NCBI GenBank assembly: GCA_038659295.1
Contig: JASNGC010000003.1
Coordinates: 1-64,000 of the forward strand
DNA from: Enterocytospora artemiae
Taxonomy: Eukaryota > Microsporidia
DNA: 64,000 nt
Direction: 5' to 3'
The notes under the pieces: generated by a model
Seen by the model: the letters and a program-made list of their open reading frames with translations, nothing else
Told to the model about the DNA's origin: nothing
Databases searched by the model: none
Translations under genes and position numbers: made by a program
In this document: piece after piece, positions 49,539 to 59,702 of the stretch
Position numbering within the stretch: the first letter of the stretch is position 1
Layout of the letters: the number at the start of each line of letters is the position of its first letter

Positions 49539-50258
49539 TTAGTTACCACCCAACTTTATCACTCCCTTCTCTTTTCTTTTGGCTTCAGAAAACTCAACTG
49601 CATATAAAATAACTACATTTTCTACAAAGCCAGACAATCTTTTTTCCAATTTGCTTGTCTTCAATTGCTCTGTAATTTTGATTGTATACTTAGGATCTTT
49701 ATTACGATCAATAAATTGTTTAAATACCTTGTCGTAGTTTGATAAGCTCTTAATTGTTTCTTTTGCACCTGGTCCAGTAAAAATGACAACTGCAGAAGGC
49801 ACACCAATATATCTCTCTAGGCTATACATATCTTCTTCAGTGATACTCCTATCATTTTGAATATAAAATATATAGACCCGATTTCTATAGTAAGTAAGAT
49901 ATATTAACAAGAGAATTTCCAGACACAAAAGAGCATAGCAGGTATATTTAGCCATTTGCTTATCCTTGATAACTAAGCAAACGATTGGTAATATTACAAC
50001 TAATATAGTGATAATTAACATTTTTCTATTTAACATTACACTACAATCAAACAAATACTCAGTTGTAGCCAAAAACATTAAAAAGAGTAAGATGGAAAGT
50101 CCTAGAAATGTAATTGTTGTTGATCTGCGGGATGAACCTGACGATGGTTTTGTAGAGCCAGTAGCTGTCTTGTCTGCAGCTTTTTCAGATGTATTTTGAC
50201 CACTTTTATTTTCAACTTTTCCACTTTCTTCCGCCATTTCTGCCTTCTTTACTACCAT
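49539..50258 (-). CDS. Four-TM protein, tandem family member 1
   Basis: 239 residues. A Ser/Thr/Lys/Glu-rich cytosolic tail of about 47 residues is followed by four close membrane spans (about 48-68, 75-98, 102-115 and 117-122), then YYRNRVYIFYIQND, then a mixed alpha/beta domain with AVVIFTGPGAKETI and a final LSGFVENVVILYAVEF. The same order appears in the next two genes to the right. Met8 is an alternative start. A GGG lies before the ATG. No known family is recognised; the repeated RNRV-x-x-x-F junction is the family mark. Confidence 0.75.
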   Translation of the reverse strand: MVVKKAEMAEESGKVENKSGQNTSEKAADKTATGSTKPSSGSSRRSTTITFLGLSILLFLMFLATTEYLFDCSVMLNRKMLIITILVVILPIVCLVIKDKQMAKYTCYALLCLEILLLIYLTYYRNRVYIFYIQNDRSITEEDMYSLERYIGVPSAVVIFTGPGAKETIKSLSNYDKVFKQFIDRNKDPKYTIKITEQLKTSKLEKRLSGFVENVVILYAVEFSEAKRKEKGVIKLGGN

Positions 50259-50479
50259 TTTATTTCCCTAATCTTCTCAAACTGTTTCAGAAATAAATGA
50301 TCTCTAAATTTTAACAAAATTGTTTCAATAAAATAAGTATTATCCACTATGGGTCCAGCTGAGATGTCAAATTTTTTATAAAACAAAATATACAATTTTT
50401 TAACTTTCAGTTCTTCAAACTAATAATATTTGTGGATAGAATTTAATCTATAGTTTTACCTGTGTTACGAAAGTTTTAT

Positions 50480-51097
50480 TTAAGCCTTAGTAGTGGTCTT
50501 CTCCTCAGGAGTTTTCAAGGTTACCATTTTTACATCCTCCTTAGACGGTGTTGTTGATATGTATGCTACATAACCATTGACGTACTTGGAGTATCCACTA
50601 CCTGTTCCATTTGACTCCTTAATTGCAGCCTCTAATTCTTTTACTTTCTCGGATGAATCTGCAGAGTTTTTAACAAACTCTTTGATTTTCTCCAAACCGT
50701 CAATATTAGCTTTATCGGTTTTAGCTTCCGGTCCATAAAGAATCATTACACCAGCTCTAGGAATGTACGACTCAAAAAGCTCACAAGAGCTTTTATTTGA
50801 TACAGTAAAACCAGATTCAAATGATAGCCTCACTACTTGATTTCTGTAGAAATATAGATAGAAATCTGCCAAAATCGATGCTGCTGCAAATAACGCTGCA
50901 ATCATTCCCGGCTTGGATGATTCTGGCATAAATATACATCCAAGTGGTGCGAATATCAGAACACTTGCCACAATCACTGCAATCATGTTCAGGAAAATGT
51001 ACGAATCTGTAAACCATGTTATCACAACCAGCAGTAGAAAAGACACAGCCAATCCGATTGTGATTTTGATTTCAACTCTATTCTTCAAGTCAGACAT
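50480..51097 (-). CDS. Four-TM protein, tandem family member 2
   Basis: 205 residues. A short N-terminus leads into four spans (IGLAVSFLLLVVITWF, YIFLNMIAVIVASVLIFAPL, MIAALFAAASILADFYLYF). The junction FYRNQVVRLSFESG and a soluble domain with GVMILYGPEAKTDKA and YVNGYVAYIST follow. The layout equals members 1 and 3 although identity is low, so the duplication is old. The ATG follows GGGG (AAGGGGATATG), a GGG-like variant of the start motif. The three genes are on one strand, about 220 and 300 bp apart, and not obviously an operon. Confidence 0.75.
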   Translation of the reverse strand: MSDLKNRVEIKITIGLAVSFLLLVVITWFTDSYIFLNMIAVIVASVLIFAPLGCIFMPESSKPGMIAALFAAASILADFYLYFYRNQVVRLSFESGFTVSNKSSCELFESYIPRAGVMILYGPEAKTDKANIDGLEKIKEFVKNSADSSEKVKELEAAIKESNGTGSGYSKYVNGYVAYISTTPSKEDVKMVTLKTPEEKTTTKA

Positions 51098-51400
51098 ATC
51101 CCCTTAAGCATTCTCGAATTTATAGTTTTTTCCAAAATTATTAACCAATTAAAAATCAAAGCCTAGGAGTATAGATTAAAAATATGGACAAAAATGGAAA
51201 CTTGATCTAAATAATTAAATAAAGGGGATCTCTTATCAAAAATTGGTTAATGGAGGATTTGATTTTGTAAGTTAGAAATTTACTGATTTCTTGATATTAA
51301 ATTTAGTAATAATATATCTTAGTTGAAGTAATTAATTTTTGCATCAAACGCATGACTTTTGTTATTAGATATACTGTTTATATCTCTTGACAGTCCAAAA
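51098..51400. other. Intergenic between tandem family members
   Basis: 303 bp of AT-rich spacer; nothing recognised. Confidence 0.5.
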
Positions 51401-51958
51401 TTAGCCTTTTCTCTGTTTAAAATCCAGTTTTCTAAGAAAATACCCCGACAATCTCATTTTTTTATCTGAATTTGTGAGTTTATGAAATTCTGTTTCATCA
51501 ATTAAGCCATTGCTGCCGTTTGAGTGATTATCCATCGGTGGTATTCCGTAATGATTTTTAACAGCATCTGGCAAATTATTGAAGGTACCGATGTTGTCAC
51601 AGATTACTACTGCAGAATAGCAAAATAACTGGCTGATATCGTCTCTTCCTGAGAAGTATATAACTCGATTTCTTCTATCATACAAGAAATATATCGATAT
51701 TAGTGTACATATCAATGAGGAATAAGAAATAACCTTTCTAGAAGTATCTCTTAGATCAAAAAATACCATGGAAATGGGCAGTATCATGAAAATTATTGTA
51801 GTGACAACCAACATTCGATTTAAGAAAAAAGACTGATCTGTCAAATACATGCAATATACGTATAAGAGACTGAAAGCGGAGATGGAAGTCACAAAACTAA
51901 AAATTTCTTCACTAATAAAAGTACCAACAATGGTTTTGGTAAATTGCTTAGGACTCAT
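51401..51958 (-). CDS. Four-TM protein, tandem family member 3
   Basis: 185 residues from the ATG at 51958; the longer frame to 51997 opens with TTG. Four spans (FSFVTSISAFSLLYVYCMYL, MLVVTTIIFMILPISMVFF, VISYSSLICTLISIYFLY), then YDRRNRVIYFSGRDD, then SAVVICDNIGTF at the position of the GPGA/GPEA strand in members 1 and 2, and LSGYFLRKLDF at the end. Its soluble domain is shorter. The paralogy is inferred from order and motifs rather than overall identity. Confidence 0.72.
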   Translation of the reverse strand: MSPKQFTKTIVGTFISEEIFSFVTSISAFSLLYVYCMYLTDQSFFLNRMLVVTTIIFMILPISMVFFDLRDTSRKVISYSSLICTLISIYFLYDRRNRVIYFSGRDDISQLFCYSAVVICDNIGTFNNLPDAVKNHYGIPPMDNHSNGSNGLIDETEFHKLTNSDKKMRLSGYFLRKLDFKQRKG

Positions 51959-52105
51959 TTGTTTTGAAAGGGTGTTCAAAAGGGATTTTAAAAGCAAATA
52001 CTAGGATTTTTGAAGAATCTTGTTTTGCAAAGCCCAGAAGATCATATTGACAATATTTATTGTGTGTTTTGGTTTTAGTAATAAAATGGTTTGGGAAAAC
52101 AGAAT

Positions 52106-54436
52106 TTAATTTTTATGCATATCAACTTCAAGATGAGCCCAATTTACTCCTATTTTCTCTCGTAAATCATATATTTCTTGTTTTATTTTTTCTTTGATGA
52201 TTTTATAATCCCGATGGCTCATCACTGCGTCCTTGTGGAAGCAAAAAAGAGTTAAAAGTATTCTAGCATTTAGGATTGCATCCTTACTCATTAATGTAGT
52301 TTCAATAAGGGTATGAATCCCTGCAGTATCTAAAACACACAAGTAAGATCCTAATTCGGTCATATCAAGATCCTCAAGATGTGCAATTAGTAATTTTTTA
52401 TTTTCTAACTTGGTATGAGCATCATCAAGTAACCTAATAAATGTATCATATTTTTTCATTGACCTATTCTTATCAAAATATTCTGCATTGAATATTTCAG
52501 CACCATCATCGCTATCAGCACCAGCCATGAACTCTGCTTCGTTCATCCTATATAGACTTAATCCCTGGTTACAGCTTAGAATTAAATATTCTCCGGAAAT
52601 TTTTATTATTCCATCCGAACTAGTTGGAAATTTTTTAAGAAGTTTGGTTCCATTGTAATATGTCATAGAGTTTCCACTTGTTGAAAAAAACAGGTCCTGT
52701 TGTGCATATGTATCATCAAAAGCATCTCTGTGAACACGTTCCACATTCATACTATCACCCACAAAAGTCTTCCTACATTCTCCAAAATCTAATCCCCAAA
52801 TCTTAATTAACTTATCTGCTCCACAACTAATAAGCTTTTCATTAAAGATTTCAAACGATCTGACTGGTAATGAATGGCCATAGAGAGTTAATCTTAATTC
52901 CAGGGAAGGATAATTATAGACGTATATTTTACTGTCAATTGCAGAGAAAGAAAATGAATTCTCATGAAATTTACAAAAAACAGGCGGATCATCCACTGAA
53001 AGTGAATTGATAATGGAAAAATCATCCACAGATCTATAAAAAACTATCTGATCATCCTTACAAACTGCCAACGAACGATCGTGAGAATTTGCAGAAATGT
53101 GCCTGACTGCACCTATATTTAGTTTTTTAACTAATTCGCATGAATTTGTGTAATATACCGATAAACCTTCGTTAGAGGCGATTATTATAGTACTTTCAAC
53201 GATTATAAAGCTGTTATTACTATTTTGTTTATTATTAATGAAATTAATCTGTTGAATATTATGATCAATAATATTCCAAACGATCAGTTTGGATTTGGAT
53301 AATGAATATATGATGTTTTCAAGGACAATCAAATCAATAATGGAAGAGTCATGAAAATTCAAAATGCTTTGATTATCGGAAATACCAAACGTGTTATTTT
53401 TCGATACATAGACATATGGAACACATTCCAGCTCTCTAATATGATCGGCATAAATATCAACTCTGCTCCAGTCAGAGCCTGTTTCCAATCGATTTATAAT
53501 GGTAAGCCCAAATGATTCTTTCTTTGTGATCTTCAACTCGGTGATTTTCTTTTCACAGTGAATAATTATTCTATTCCCTCTCCTTATAATATTCCTTGGC
53601 TTTTTAAACACTTCATATTGCTTAATCTCGTTCGTACTCAAATTCACAAAAAGCGATTGTCCCGATTTCAAAAGAACAAACATTTCAAAACCCTGAATAA
53701 ATGCATCCACAATAAATTCTTCAAAAACAATCATATTTGATAGTTTAGAAAATTCAAAATGAATTGGATTGTTATCAGTTCTATTTAGAACCTTTATAGT
53801 TCTATCATTACAAACACAGTAAACTCTATCCTGATCAAGTTTAGTACTTATAAGTGAAGCCTCAACTTTGTAAAATTGAGCTGTTTGTAGAACAAAGTCA
53901 TAAATGCATGAAGATCCATCAGCAGATGAGGTTACAATAAATAAATCATATGAATTGCTGGCTTCGGTCGAGTTTCTAAGCTGCTGAATAACGGATCCAA
54001 CGGGCTTATGTACACAAGAACTATTGCTAACTTCTTTATTGGGTACAACGGAACTCATTATGGAAATCGAAGTTACTCTTTTATTGTGCAACTTTAATAC
54101 CTCTCTGGTCATTTTTAATGGAGAGACCATCACACCTTCATTATCTAACTCGCTGGATGAATAAATCTCCACAGCTCCATCTTCATATCCAATTGCAACC
54201 AAGTTCATATGTACTGAAAATATACTGATCCCACACTTTAATGTTCCATAAACACAGATCAATTCCTGGGCCTTTGTGTTATAGCAATGAAGACGACTGA
54301 AGACCGAGATAAAGGTATATTGACCAAATTGAAGCATCCTGCTATTCTTAGTATAAACAAGTCCAAACGTATTTACAAATGTAAAATCCGGAACAAAATC
54401 GAGTGGAATTGATTCCCTCTCAAAATTTGGGGACAT
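52106..54436 (-). CDS. U3 snoRNP WD40 protein Utp12/Dip2 (WDR3)
   Basis: 776 residues; two N-terminal WD40 propellers and the C-terminal Utp12 helical domain. The signature LTLYGHSLPVRSFEI and IKIWGLDFGECRKTF (about 544-558) is specific to Utp12/Dip2, a UtpB component of the small-subunit processome that processes pre-18S rRNA in the nucleolus. The helical tail (about 660-776, with LRED-type and REKIGVNWAHLE helices) is the UtpB-binding region. It is shorter than the 940 residues of yeast. CCCC is upstream of the ATG (AACCCCAAGCATG). Confidence 0.92.
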   Translation of the reverse strand: MSPNFERESIPLDFVPDFTFVNTFGLVYTKNSRMLQFGQYTFISVFSRLHCYNTKAQELICVYGTLKCGISIFSVHMNLVAIGYEDGAVEIYSSSELDNEGVMVSPLKMTREVLKLHNKRVTSISIMSSVVPNKEVSNSSCVHKPVGSVIQQLRNSTEASNSYDLFIVTSSADGSSCIYDFVLQTAQFYKVEASLISTKLDQDRVYCVCNDRTIKVLNRTDNNPIHFEFSKLSNMIVFEEFIVDAFIQGFEMFVLLKSGQSLFVNLSTNEIKQYEVFKKPRNIIRRGNRIIIHCEKKITELKITKKESFGLTIINRLETGSDWSRVDIYADHIRELECVPYVYVSKNNTFGISDNQSILNFHDSSIIDLIVLENIIYSLSKSKLIVWNIIDHNIQQINFINNKQNSNNSFIIVESTIIIASNEGLSVYYTNSCELVKKLNIGAVRHISANSHDRSLAVCKDDQIVFYRSVDDFSIINSLSVDDPPVFCKFHENSFSFSAIDSKIYVYNYPSLELRLTLYGHSLPVRSFEIFNEKLISCGADKLIKIWGLDFGECRKTFVGDSMNVERVHRDAFDDTYAQQDLFFSTSGNSMTYYNGTKLLKKFPTSSDGIIKISGEYLILSCNQGLSLYRMNEAEFMAGADSDDGAEIFNAEYFDKNRSMKKYDTFIRLLDDAHTKLENKKLLIAHLEDLDMTELGSYLCVLDTAGIHTLIETTLMSKDAILNARILLTLFCFHKDAVMSHRDYKIIKEKIKQEIYDLREKIGVNWAHLEVDMHKN

Positions 54437-54828
54437 GCTTGGGGTTACAAATATTTGAAGAAAATTTTATCATTTTACCGCCGCAAATAAAATAATTTCA
54501 ACATCATCAAATGTGATCGAGAGATGTGCATGCTTTCATTCATATCTTCATCTTCTTTGCCGAAATGTTGATGGCATAGCCTATATCTTTGCAGACCAAC
54601 TTATTTTCTCATCAATTAAAAAAGACTTTTTTGGAATACTCTCCATTCCGATAAAATTTTCTGGTAAATGCATGATAGATAGAAATTTTAATTTAAACAA
54701 AGTTGAAGTATTGAAAAGTAAAAACCATCTATCGATACTTCAAACATATTAGAGAATCTCCATTCTCTATTTATAGTAAAAGTTTATTACACCCTGCATA
54801 TATGGAACAAACTATCATTAATTTAATC
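54437..54828. other. Spacer with a doubtful 87-codon frame
   Basis: 392 bp between the Utp12 start and the 3' end of the MADS-box gene. A plus-strand frame is open from 54492 to 54752 with protein-like composition (GIAYIFADQLIFSSIKKDFF then GILSIPIKFSGKC), but it has no ATG before residue 60; the nearest start-like codon is GTG at 54513. It could be a small gene whose first exon or start I cannot see, or a relic. Confidence 0.35.
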
Positions 54829-55965
54829 TTACAATTCGTCTGATCCTGATTCTGAAAAATGCTTATCATCTAGTGAGTTCAAATTTTCAATATTCTGATC
54901 AACGTACCCTGCAATCTCATTCGATCCCAGACAAGTTTTGATAAATGCCTCCTGGCGTTGTAGAACAGGCTTTAATTTAGTAGTCGCATATGTGTAGACA
55001 TGTCCGGTTTCATTCGCGATAACCAAAAGTATTTCTGACCCCGTCAGCACACTTAATTCAAAGGCCTTCTTCATGATACCCTTCTTTCGTTTCGAAAATG
55101 TCACTCCCCTCTTTGGCTTATTCCTAATATATTCCAGTTTAATTTTCTTTTTGCCAGAAATTCGATCGATACCTGCTCCACTATCCCCATCATAGTTGAT
55201 GGAGTCAAATTGATGCATGCCTTTTTGGTTCATATATTGATGAGGCTCTTTCTGCAGTCTTGAATCCATGTTAAATCTGCCTGGCGCAGCATAATAACTA
55301 TTGTGAGACTGGTCGTCATTAGAGTAATAGCTGTTGTTTCGCACAGTGGACATGGGATCCTGATTATTGCCATCTCCAAACGAATGCATAATATTCCCCA
55401 ATTGGCTAATATTCTTTGAAGAGCTATCCAGTTTTTTTTCATCATAGAAAAATCCCTCTGTGTAAATATTGTCTGTATAATTTGCTGGGCTTTGATTTGG
55501 GTCGAATTGGTCGTTATTTGAAAAATATTTATCACTATGCTGCTGACTGGAAAATCTTTGCTGTTTGCTTTCTTGTAAATAATGGAGATCATTTGAATAG
55601 AATTCTGGCTTGGCATAGCCGCTTCCGGTAAAGTATGACTTCACTCCAGAATTTATTTGTGAGCCATTAGGATAGTTATTTTTAGATACTTCTGAAGCTG
55701 ATTTGTTAAAATTATCAATTCTATGATTTGCAGGACTATTTGGAACTGGAGTTGTGTTACCCATTCCAACTGAATTTCCTCTGTCCTTGGAACTAACTAT
55801 ATGTGCCTGGGGGTTGGAAAAAACCTCTCTTCCTTCGTCTAAATACTTATTTTCTGCATTTATTTTTTTATTCGTCCTGTCCAAAGCTGATGCCATAGAT
55901 TTAGAACCTACCTCCTTCTCTGCAGAACCAGATATTCGCTTATCATCCCGATTATTTGAATTCAT
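54829..55965 (-). CDS. MADS-box transcription factor (SRF/Mcm1 type)
   Basis: 378 residues. An unusually long N-terminal region (about 1-265), rich in Ser, Asn, Gln, Tyr and Asp, is low-complexity and probably disordered. The MADS domain follows at about 270-330: KIKLEYIRNKPKRGVTFSKR then KKGIMKKAFELSVLTGSEILL, with the conserved KR-x-x-T-F-x-K-R-x-x-G-I-x-K-K-A. It ends with a short acidic tail. In fungi such factors pair with partner proteins to control cell type and metabolism. The ATG follows ATGCCCC, a strong CCCC start context. Confidence 0.95.
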   Translation of the reverse strand: MNSNNRDDKRISGSAEKEVGSKSMASALDRTNKKINAENKYLDEGREVFSNPQAHIVSSKDRGNSVGMGNTTPVPNSPANHRIDNFNKSASEVSKNNYPNGSQINSGVKSYFTGSGYAKPEFYSNDLHYLQESKQQRFSSQQHSDKYFSNNDQFDPNQSPANYTDNIYTEGFFYDEKKLDSSSKNISQLGNIMHSFGDGNNQDPMSTVRNNSYYSNDDQSHNSYYAAPGRFNMDSRLQKEPHQYMNQKGMHQFDSINYDGDSGAGIDRISGKKKIKLEYIRNKPKRGVTFSKRKKGIMKKAFELSVLTGSEILLVIANETGHVYTYATTKLKPVLQRQEAFIKTCLGSNEIAGYVDQNIENLNSLDDKHFSESGSDEL

Positions 55966-56578
55966 GGGGCATGAATTTGCTAGACAATTTATTGTACATG
56001 TAAAATAACTTGATAAATAAAAAAATCAATATTCCAAATTTGGTAGTAACAAAAAGTATTACATAATAAGCATTGCATAAAGAAGAGTTTTTAAATGTAT
56101 AGTTACTTAGGAAATAAGTAGTTCCACAACGGAACAAATAGAAAAAAATCATTGGTTATCACAATGTTGGCTGTTACAGATCTGAAACGTTAAAATTTTA
56201 TTATCAATACTTTATTAATGTTTTAATAAAAAGTTAGGGAATATTGTTAAACAATGAGAATTATACGGTAATGAATTTGAGTATATGGTATTATCACAAA
56301 TTACAGTCGTAGTGATGGTAGAATTGTGATATTTTGATCTTGTTGCTTTGAGTTATAAGATTTTTCGCATTATCAAATTATTTATTACGAAATCCGCTTG
56401 CAATGATTCTGGCATTAAGTTTATTTGATGAGTTTAGCCTTTAAAATATTATTTTATGGATAATCAATCACAAAAGACAAATACGGCAGGACTGTGTATC
56501 TGATACATCCGGAATTCATAAATGACGATATAGGTAATTTCTACAAGTTTTTTTTTATTTTTAATTCTAACCCCCTGA
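55966..56578. other. Divergent promoter region, nothing recognised
   Basis: 613 bp between the MADS-box start and the M16 protease start. AT-rich; CCCCC is at 56571-56575, just before the protease ATG. No tRNA or other RNA was seen. Confidence 0.5.
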
Positions 56579-59401
56579 ATGCAAATTTTAAATTGTTCAG
56601 TAAAACAAAGGAGAAGATTTGGTATGGCAGTACTCATAGCATGTGTAGGAATATTGCTTTATATTTTGGTTACCAATGTTATTGGCCTATATTCTAATAA
56701 GAATAGGGAATCTCAAAAATACAATTTTGAAAGCCAAAATATAATATTGAGTTCTGTGGACAAGAATGAGTATAAATTCAAAACACTTAGCAATGGGTTG
56801 AGACTATGCTTAGTTAGTAACCCAGAATTCCGAGAGTGTTCGATTTCTGTATCAGTACCTGTGGGTTCGTACCAGGATCCCAAAGATTTTAATGGATTAG
56901 CTCATTTTCTTGAGCATTGCATTATTTTCTTAGGTTCAGAGAAGTATGCATCAGAAAATGCATTGCAGGATTTTGTGTCTAAACATAACGGAGGATACAA
57001 TGGTATGACATTCGACGAGACGACAGTATATTATTGTTTTGCTAGTGCGCCAGAATTAATTAATTTGAATGATATTTTTGCAAACTGCTTTATATGCCCT
57101 CTCTTCAAAGAAGAATTCTTGGAAAATCAAATAGATGCTGTTAATTCTGAGTACTTAAATTCAAGAAGCTCTCCATTTTGGTGTTATTATTCTTTGTTGC
57201 AAGAATTTATGAAAGCTGGAATAACAGAATCCAAGTTTTTGCTTGGTACCAAAGAAACACTTTCTCACGACAATATTTTGGGTCGTGTCAAGGAGTTTTG
57301 GGAGGAAGAATACTCCTCCAATGAAATGGTTGTTGTTATTATTGGAAATAATACGATGGAAGAACTTGAATCGATTGCAGAGATTTATAACAATGTCCCA
57401 TTAAAAAAAAATAGTAAGTTCCCACATTCTAAACCAATTTCAAACAGAATTAACTCTACGAACATCGTTGAAAAAGAAATTTTTGATGAGAAGTTTTATC
57501 AAAGGTTAATTCTAATGAAGTCAGTCGATAATATTTCCAGTTTAAGGATTTCTTTAACACTACCTACTATTTATACTCATTTTAGAAAAAATCCTATGGG
57601 ATTTATTCACTCTCAGTTATGTGACAAAGGTTATGGTTCATTATTGTATAACCTTAAGAAGTATAAACTTGCAACTAATCTAGGTATGATTTGGGACAAT
57701 GCAGTCGAGAGTACCATACTGATCATAGAAATAAATTTAACAGAAGATGGGGTTACGAAATATTTGGAAGTGATTCAGTTGCTAATGGAACATCTGGGGA
57801 ATTTGGATATATCAGAAAAGGAATACACCCGAAAAAAGAAATTGTCATATGAAGAGTTCAAAATATCTCCAAATATGCATCCTGCAGAATTGTCTCACTT
57901 TTTATCTAAGAAAATGCTCTGGAAACCAAATGAATATTTATTTTTTTCAGAATACTCATATGAGGAATATGATTCTGAATTGTTGGAGGATCTAATGAGC
58001 AAAATTCAGAATTACAAAAGATGGATTGTTGTTCTATCTGTTCCTGATGGGGAGTTTGATAAAGAGGAGAAATTCTACTCAGTTAAATATTCAATTGGGG
58101 AAAGAATTGATTTTGAATCCATCAAATTTAATATTTCTCAGAAAGAAAAGCCTGAACTCATTGCCTATGATGATGAATTTCCTTCAGAACCACAGGTCAT
58201 TTCCCTGGAAGAAGCTAAAAATTTACCAAATGTCATACTCCACGATGGAAGGCTGTTCAAAACCGAATCTTTTAAACATGGAAATATATTATACCTATTT
58301 GACGATATTTTTAATATCCCTAAATCAATTATTACAGTTGTTTTAAACTCAGAAAAATTGATTGAAAAAATTAATGAAGTCACAATTTTTATGAGCTGTG
58401 CTCTGGATTATTTTGTTGCAAAATATGGTAGAAATATGGAGAATTATAAGATTGAGGTATCATGTGATGTCACTTTAAATGGAGTGGCCGTGAAATTTTC
58501 AGGAGTTAGTGCGAAAATTGTAGATTTAGCAATATTATTTTTCAAGGAAATCAAAAATACAGAGCTTGATTTTTATGACCTGAAAATCCAGGAATATATT
58601 AATGCATACAATCTGAGTATTACTGGAAGTCCTTATCAGTGCCTTACCAGAGTCCTTCTTGAAGGAATATCATTAGAATCATTAAGAAGTGAAAATCGCC
58701 TAGAAGTTGTGAAAAAACTGAAGGTTGAAGATTTACAATTCTTAGAAAACTATTTTACAGATATCATTGCTGTTGGAAACATTCATTACTCTGAAGTAAA
58801 GAGACTGTTTGATGAGGTTGCAGATAAATCGTGTACTGAAAAACCAAAAATAGACATTTATAATTTTGAAAGACATGAATTCAACTTTAAAACATTTGAC
58901 GAGAAAAATAATGCAATATTTGTGGGATATCAAATAGGAGTGAATGTCATTGATTTTGCTCTTGCACAATTAATATATACCATTGCAGAAGAACCATTCT
59001 TCCACAAATTAAGAACAATCGAGAACCTTGGATATATCGTTTACAGTAATTTCAGATGTATTAATAATTTGCCATGGCTTTATTTCGTTGTTCAGAGTGA
59101 ATCTTCTAGTGAATCCTTGCAGATTAGAGTTTTGAAATTTGTGGAAGAGTTAAAGCAACAAATCAGAGAAATGGATGATGAGCAATTTAAGATGGCTCAA
59201 GAAAGCTCTATTGACTGCTTCCGGGGATCCATGCTTAATTTGTATGCTCTAAATAGCCTTGTGTGGAATAGGTACTATATATATAAATTTGATGTGGACT
59301 TTGTGGATAGAATTTCAGATCAAATTGAAAGAACATCTAAGGAGGACTTGCTTACGAGCAATATCTTATCCAATGAATATGTCGTATATTCATACTTTTA
59401 A
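56579..59401 (+). CDS. Membrane-anchored M16 metallopeptidase (insulinase / a-factor-processing type)
   Basis: 940 residues. The N-terminus is a basic patch and then a single membrane span (about 16-38), giving a signal anchor. The inverted zinc site HFLEH (residues 109-113: H109, E112, H113) is followed about 78 residues later by E191 in AVNSEYLN, the third ligand. Four M16 domains are expected for this length; middle and C-terminal parts include YGSLLYNLKKYKLATNL and FFHKLRTIENLGYIVYS. The latter matches the R-T-x-E-Q-L-G-Y-I-V motif of insulin-degrading enzyme and Ste23. It degrades or processes short peptides. The start is supported by CCCCC immediately upstream. Confidence 0.95.
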   Translation: MQILNCSVKQRRRFGMAVLIACVGILLYILVTNVIGLYSNKNRESQKYNFESQNIILSSVDKNEYKFKTLSNGLRLCLVSNPEFRECSISVSVPVGSYQDPKDFNGLAHFLEHCIIFLGSEKYASENALQDFVSKHNGGYNGMTFDETTVYYCFASAPELINLNDIFANCFICPLFKEEFLENQIDAVNSEYLNSRSSPFWCYYSLLQEFMKAGITESKFLLGTKETLSHDNILGRVKEFWEEEYSSNEMVVVIIGNNTMEELESIAEIYNNVPLKKNSKFPHSKPISNRINSTNIVEKEIFDEKFYQRLILMKSVDNISSLRISLTLPTIYTHFRKNPMGFIHSQLCDKGYGSLLYNLKKYKLATNLGMIWDNAVESTILIIEINLTEDGVTKYLEVIQLLMEHLGNLDISEKEYTRKKKLSYEEFKISPNMHPAELSHFLSKKMLWKPNEYLFFSEYSYEEYDSELLEDLMSKIQNYKRWIVVLSVPDGEFDKEEKFYSVKYSIGERIDFESIKFNISQKEKPELIAYDDEFPSEPQVISLEEAKNLPNVILHDGRLFKTESFKHGNILYLFDDIFNIPKSIITVVLNSEKLIEKINEVTIFMSCALDYFVAKYGRNMENYKIEVSCDVTLNGVAVKFSGVSAKIVDLAILFFKEIKNTELDFYDLKIQEYINAYNLSITGSPYQCLTRVLLEGISLESLRSENRLEVVKKLKVEDLQFLENYFTDIIAVGNIHYSEVKRLFDEVADKSCTEKPKIDIYNFERHEFNFKTFDEKNNAIFVGYQIGVNVIDFALAQLIYTIAEEPFFHKLRTIENLGYIVYSNFRCINNLPWLYFVVQSESSSESLQIRVLKFVEELKQQIREMDDEQFKMAQESSIDCFRGSMLNLYALNSLVWNRYYIYKFDVDFVDRISDQIERTSKEDLLTSNILSNEYVVYSYF

Positions 59402-59702
59402 TAAACTAATTAAAGATTATTTAATATTTTTTATGGGATGAGGAATGATTTATCAAGGGTATTATTCTTTGAAGTCATGTTCTGATATATATGTTTGAAA
59501 CAGCAATCTGCGTTTCTAATTGTACCATATTACGTTTCAGGTACTATAAAAATTTTGAGCAACTTTTTAACAAATAATATTGAAAGCTTCTTCTTTATTG
59601 GTGAGTGTCTGATTGAGTATTATTATAATGAAAAACAAACCTTTGGCAGAAACCACATTTAAAAATACATTCAAAAGCAGACAATAATCACATTTATTGA
59701 TT
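59402..59702. other. Convergent intergenic spacer
   Basis: 301 bp between the ends of the M16 gene and the KIX-like gene; nothing recognised. Confidence 0.5.
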
